Source of the DNA: AG41 sp035943095
Lineage (GTDB): Bacteria > Gemmatimonadota > Gemmatimonadetes > Gemmatimonadales > GWC2-71-9
DNA: 15,419 bases
Assembly (NCBI GenBank): GCA_035943095.1
Contig: DASZCN010000098.1
Span: 1 to 15,419 of the forward strand
Direction: 5' to 3'
Part shown: in pieces, positions 13,231 through 15,419 of the stretch
How the letters are laid out: each line of letters starts with the position of its first letter
Numbering within the stretch: the first letter of the stretch is position 1
The notes under the pieces: model-generated
Databases searched by the model: none
What the model saw: only the letters and a program-made list of their open reading frames with translations
What the model was told of the DNA's origin: nothing
Program-made: the position numbers and the translations under genes

Positions 13231-13395
13231 ATGCCGATTTACGAATACCGCTGCACGAAGTGTCGCGCGCGCTTCAGCGAGCAACAGGCGATCGACGAGC
13301 ACGCCCGCAAGCGGCCGGCCTGCCCCAAGTGTAAATCACACGCGGTGGAGCAGATCCTGTCGCCGTTCTTCGCGAAAACGGTCCGGAAAAGCTAG
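13231..13395 (+). CDS. FmdB-family zinc-ribbon protein (54 aa)
   Basis: Short cytoplasmic zinc ribbon. The opening MPIYEYRCTKCRARF is diagnostic of the FmdB regulatory family, with CxxC pairs at C8/C11 and C31/C34 holding one zinc. The tail after the ribbon is short (VEQILSPFFAKTVRKS), at the small end of the family's size range. Although named for a formamidase regulator, most members have no proven role. The ATG at 13231 is the family start; the frame is open further upstream, but that part overlaps the divergent lipoprotein start. It is first in a plus-strand operon, six bases before the PspA-like gene. Confidence 0.88.
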   Translation: MPIYEYRCTKCRARFSEQQAIDEHARKRPACPKCKSHAVEQILSPFFAKTVRKS

Positions 13396-13401
13396 CGCAT
13401 C

Positions 13402-13971
13402 GTGTTCGAGCGCCTGCGGAACGCGTTGGGCGCCGCCCTGGACGCGGCGACGCCACCGGGGAACCTGCGCGATCTGACGCGCCAGATGCGCGAAGCGGTG
13501 GTGGAGGCGAAGGTGGCGATCCAGGAGACCCGTGAAGCCGTGACGCGCACGGAAGGGGAGCTGGCACAGGAGCGGCAGCGCCTCGCGGACGCGGAGCGCC
13601 GCGGGCGGCTCGCGGCGGAGATCCAGGATGCGGAGACCGCCGAGATCGCCCATCGGTTCGCCGCGAAGCATCGCGAGCGGGTAGGCGTGCTCGAGAAGAA
13701 GCTCGCGGCGCTCCGCGATGAGCTGGGCCTGTACGAGCGCGAGCTCGGCGACATGCAGGCGCAGCTCGGGCGCGCCGAGCACGAGCGCCCGCAGACGGAG
13801 GCGGAGCGATCGGCGGAGCGCGCCTGGCGCAACCTGCAGGCCGCGGGCGGCGCGCGCCCGGGCGTCGACCCGCAGGAAGAGCTGCTCAAATCGCAATTGG
13901 ACCGCGCCGCCCGCGAGGCGGCGGCCGACCGCCAGCTCGAGGAGCTCAAGAAGAAGATGAAGAAGGACTGA
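13402..13971 (+). CDS. PspA/IM30-like coiled-coil protein
   Basis: 189-aa protein that is almost wholly helical and very rich in Ala, Glu, Arg and Gln, with long heptad-like runs from about residue 20 to 130 and again from 155 to the end. The beginning MFERLRNALGAALDAATPPGN, followed by RQMREAVVEAKVAIQETREA, resembles the amphipathic first helix and coiled-coil start of PspA/Vipp1 proteins that bind and stabilise membranes. It is shorter than the usual 220-230 aa and ends in a lysine-rich tail (ELKKKMKKD). Start is GTG at 13402, without a clear ribosome site. It lies six bases after the FmdB gene and three before the DUF1028 gene. A generic coiled-coil protein cannot be excluded. Confidence 0.7.
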   Translation: MFERLRNALGAALDAATPPGNLRDLTRQMREAVVEAKVAIQETREAVTRTEGELAQERQRLADAERRGRLAAEIQDAETAEIAHRFAAKHRERVGVLEKKLAALRDELGLYERELGDMQAQLGRAEHERPQTEAERSAERAWRNLQAAGGARPGVDPQEELLKSQLDRAAREAAADRQLEELKKKMKKD

Positions 13972-13974
13972 CGC

Positions 13975-14964
13975 GTGCTGCCCCTGCTCGTCCTCGTCCT
14001 CCAGATTCCCACCGCGCGTCCGCCCGATCTCCTCAAGCGCGCCCACACCTACAGCATCGTCGCCTACGACTCCGCCACCGGGGATCTCGGTGTCGCCGTG
14101 CAGTCCAAGTTCCCGAACGTGGGCGGTATCGTGCCGTGGGCGCGGGCCGGCGTCGGCGCGGTCGCGACGCAGTCCCTCGGTAACACGGATTACGGCGACA
14201 AGGGGCTCGAGCTGATGGCGATGGGGGCGAGCGCGCCCGAGGCCATGCGCATCGTGATGCGCACCGATCCCCGGCCGGCGCAGCGCCAGGTGGGCATGAT
14301 CGACGGGCACGGCGCCGCCGCGAGCTGGACCGGGGACTCGTGCTTCGACTGGGCCGGTGGGCGGGCAGGTGGGGGAGGCGGGGGGAGCGTCGGCGGCAAG
14401 GGGCAGGTGATCGCGGGGCGAGGCTACGCCGCTCAGGCCAACATCATGGTTTCGGATCAGACTGTGAAGAACATGGCCGTGGCGTTCGAGCGCTCGAGCG
14501 GCCCTTTGGCCGATCGGCTGATGACGGCGCTCAGGGCGGGCCAGGCCGGCGGAGGGGACAAGCGCGGGATGGAATCGGCGGCCCTGCTCGTCGTCCGGAA
14601 AAGCGCCGGATATCTCGGACTAAACGATCGCTACATCGATATCCGTGTGTACGACGACACCAACCCGATCCGCGAGCTCGAGCGCCTGTATCGGCTGCAC
14701 CAGCTGTATTTCTTCACGAGCCGCCCCGAAGATCTGGTTCCGCTCACTCCGGCTCTGGTGAAGCGGCTCGAGCCGATTCTGTTGCGCGAGCCGGTCGGGC
14801 AAGCGCAGAAGTGGCTCGACGCGCCTCAGGGCACGGCGAATCGCACGTTCCTCGAAGCGCTGGCGAATTTCATGTACTGGGAGAACTACGACGTCCGGGT
14901 GCGGATGGACGGCAGGATCGACACGGTGGTGGTGAACGACATTTTCAAGCGGCGCAAGCCATGA
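13975..14964 (+). CDS. DUF1028 family protein with glycine-rich insertion
   Basis: 329-aa protein. A short hydrophobic N-terminus (MLPLLVLVLQIPTA) may be an export signal. The DUF1028 domain (Ntn-hydrolase-like fold; activity unproven) starts HTYSIVAYDSATGDLGVAV (24-42) and continues with VQSKFPNVG, GVGAVATQS, GLELMAMGASAPEAM and TGDSCFDWAGG. A glycine-rich insertion (about 128-144, mostly Gly) interrupts the place where family members usually run straight from WAG to the YAxQGNI strand, here YAAQANIMV. The C-terminal part (about 225-329) has RELERLYRLHQLYFF and a helical tail common in longer members. The GTG at 13975 is supported by GAAGGA at 13962-13967, seven bases upstream inside the preceding gene. 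It overlaps the next gene by ATGA. Confidence 0.85.
   Translation: MLPLLVLVLQIPTARPPDLLKRAHTYSIVAYDSATGDLGVAVQSKFPNVGGIVPWARAGVGAVATQSLGNTDYGDKGLELMAMGASAPEAMRIVMRTDPRPAQRQVGMIDGHGAAASWTGDSCFDWAGGRAGGGGGGSVGGKGQVIAGRGYAAQANIMVSDQTVKNMAVAFERSSGPLADRLMTALRAGQAGGGDKRGMESAALLVVRKSAGYLGLNDRYIDIRVYDDTNPIRELERLYRLHQLYFFTSRPEDLVPLTPALVKRLEPILLREPVGQAQKWLDAPQGTANRTFLEALANFMYWENYDVRVRMDGRIDTVVVNDIFKRRKP
14351..14385 (+). other. G-quadruplex motif in the coding strand of the DUF1028 gene
   Basis: Five G-runs of three or more: GGG-CCGGT-GGG-C-GGG-CAGGT-GGGGG-AGGC-GGGGGG. All loops are five bases or shorter. It encodes the glycine-rich insertion and is present in the mRNA sense. Confidence 0.6.
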
Positions 14965-15419
14965 GCTGGATCGGCGGCGTGCTGTCCTGGTTCCGTGTGG
15001 CGTTCGGGACCGGACCGCGCTCCCCGGACGGGCGGCGCTCCGGAGGCAGCATGGATATCAAGCGCGACCGCATGGTGTTCCTCGGCTACGGCAAGTACTG
15101 GCGCTCGGACGGTATCGTCGGCCTGATGCCGATCGAGGAGGAGCGCGGCCCCAAACGCCGGACCAACGTGTTCGTGCAGGGGCGGGGCGACCCGATCGTG
15201 GCGTCGCGCACCGAGCAGAGCATCCTCGAGGACATGGGCGCCACGGAGAGCGGCTTCCAGACGCAGGCGCTGCGCGAAGCGGTCACGGAGCTGCTCGCGG
15301 CGTTTCACGAGTTCTCGCCCGTGCTGCGACGCGCGCTCTTGAGCGAGCACCATTTCGATGTGGACCAGTGGGAGCAGCGCGTGGGCGAGCTGCTGCGGTC
15401 TCGCCCCGCGCCGGAGTCG
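14961..15419 (+). CDS. Partial unknown protein, possibly RemA/DUF370-like, running off the right edge
   Basis: 153 residues are visible with no stop. The ATG overlaps the DUF1028 stop as ATGA, which fixes the start and implies coupling. After a short leader (1-30) residues about 31-92 contain MVFLGYGKYWRSDGIVGLMP and RRTNVFVQGRGDPIVASRTE, whose pattern loosely resembles the RemA/DUF370 fold (GFGN..., GRRTRAVV...); this is weak. From about 100 the protein becomes helical (TQALREAVTELLAAFHEFSP) and charged. There is no signal peptide or clear catalytic motif. It is the fourth gene of the FmdB operon. The family assignment is tentative; the protein should be treated as uncharacterised. Confidence 0.7.
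   Translation, partial: MSWIGGVLSWFRVAFGTGPRSPDGRRSGGSMDIKRDRMVFLGYGKYWRSDGIVGLMPIEEERGPKRRTNVFVQGRGDPIVASRTEQSILEDMGATESGFQTQALREAVTELLAAFHEFSPVLRRALLSEHHFDVDQWEQRVGELLRSRPAPES

Noticed and set aside
14886..15353. Minus-strand frame at the right end
   Set aside because: The plus-strand frame from 14961 is coupled by ATGA to the DUF1028 gene and has more natural composition.
1..15419. CRISPR arrays, tRNA/rRNA genes, transposases, integrases, toxin-antitoxin or defence genes
   Set aside because: None was seen on reading both strands; all long stretches are accounted for by the listed genes.

Overview
This 15.4 kb window is a GC-rich, densely packed stretch of a bacterial chromosome from a diderm (Gram-negative-type) organism. 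The envelope type is seen in a TonB-dependent outer-membrane receptor, two lipoproteins and several Sec-type signal peptides, many ending in A-Q. The mix of a CarboxypepD-regulatory TonB receptor, a DUF3108 protein, a DUF1028 protein and a soluble hybrid histidine kinase would suit Gemmatimonadota or a similar soil/sediment phylum. That placement is inference; no marker gene is present. There is no rRNA, tRNA, CRISPR array, insertion sequence or integrase, and no gene-free stretch longer than about 80 bases.

Layout. (1) Left end, minus strand: a partial double-zinc-ribbon membrane protein (<1-672) downstream of a ThiO-like glycine/D-amino-acid oxidase (715-1812), separated by a four-unit GGGAGCA heptamer repeat. 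(2) A small plus-strand two-helix membrane protein (1891-2109). (3) A minus-strand operon read from 7604 down to 2115: soluble GAF-PAS hybrid histidine kinase, GT4 glycosyltransferase, a GT2 glycosyltransferase fused in frame to a secreted-type DUF3108 domain, and a deoxyhypusine-synthase-like protein that lacks the usual active-site lysine. The histidine kinase start codon overlaps the start codon of a divergent plus-strand gene of unknown function (7603-8313). (4) A perfect 28-bp palindrome (8317-8344) between two convergent gene ends. (5) A minus-strand operon of six genes, 13165 to 8355: lipoprotein, TonB-dependent receptor, small secreted protein, second lipoprotein, class-I glutamine amidotransferase-like hydrolase (peptidase C26) and SCP2-like protein. 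Four of its five junctions are 4-base overlaps or a 2-base gap; the fifth is a 9-base gap. (6) A plus-strand operon from 13231: FmdB-type zinc ribbon, PspA-like coiled coil, DUF1028 protein and a partial gene running off the right edge.

How they may work together. The kinase operon looks like a sensor controlling, or co-expressed with, envelope glycoconjugate synthesis; the GT2-DUF3108 fusion would put a periplasmic domain directly on a cytosolic glycosyltransferase. The six-gene operon looks like uptake of an unidentified compound (lipoprotein plus TonB receptor) followed by cytoplasmic hydrolysis (C26) and a lipid-binding-type SCP2 protein. Both are inferences from gene order. No defence system or mobile element was seen. 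The least conventional items are the fusion protein, the lysine-less DHS-like protein, the overlapping divergent starts, the palindrome and several G-quadruplex-type tracts.
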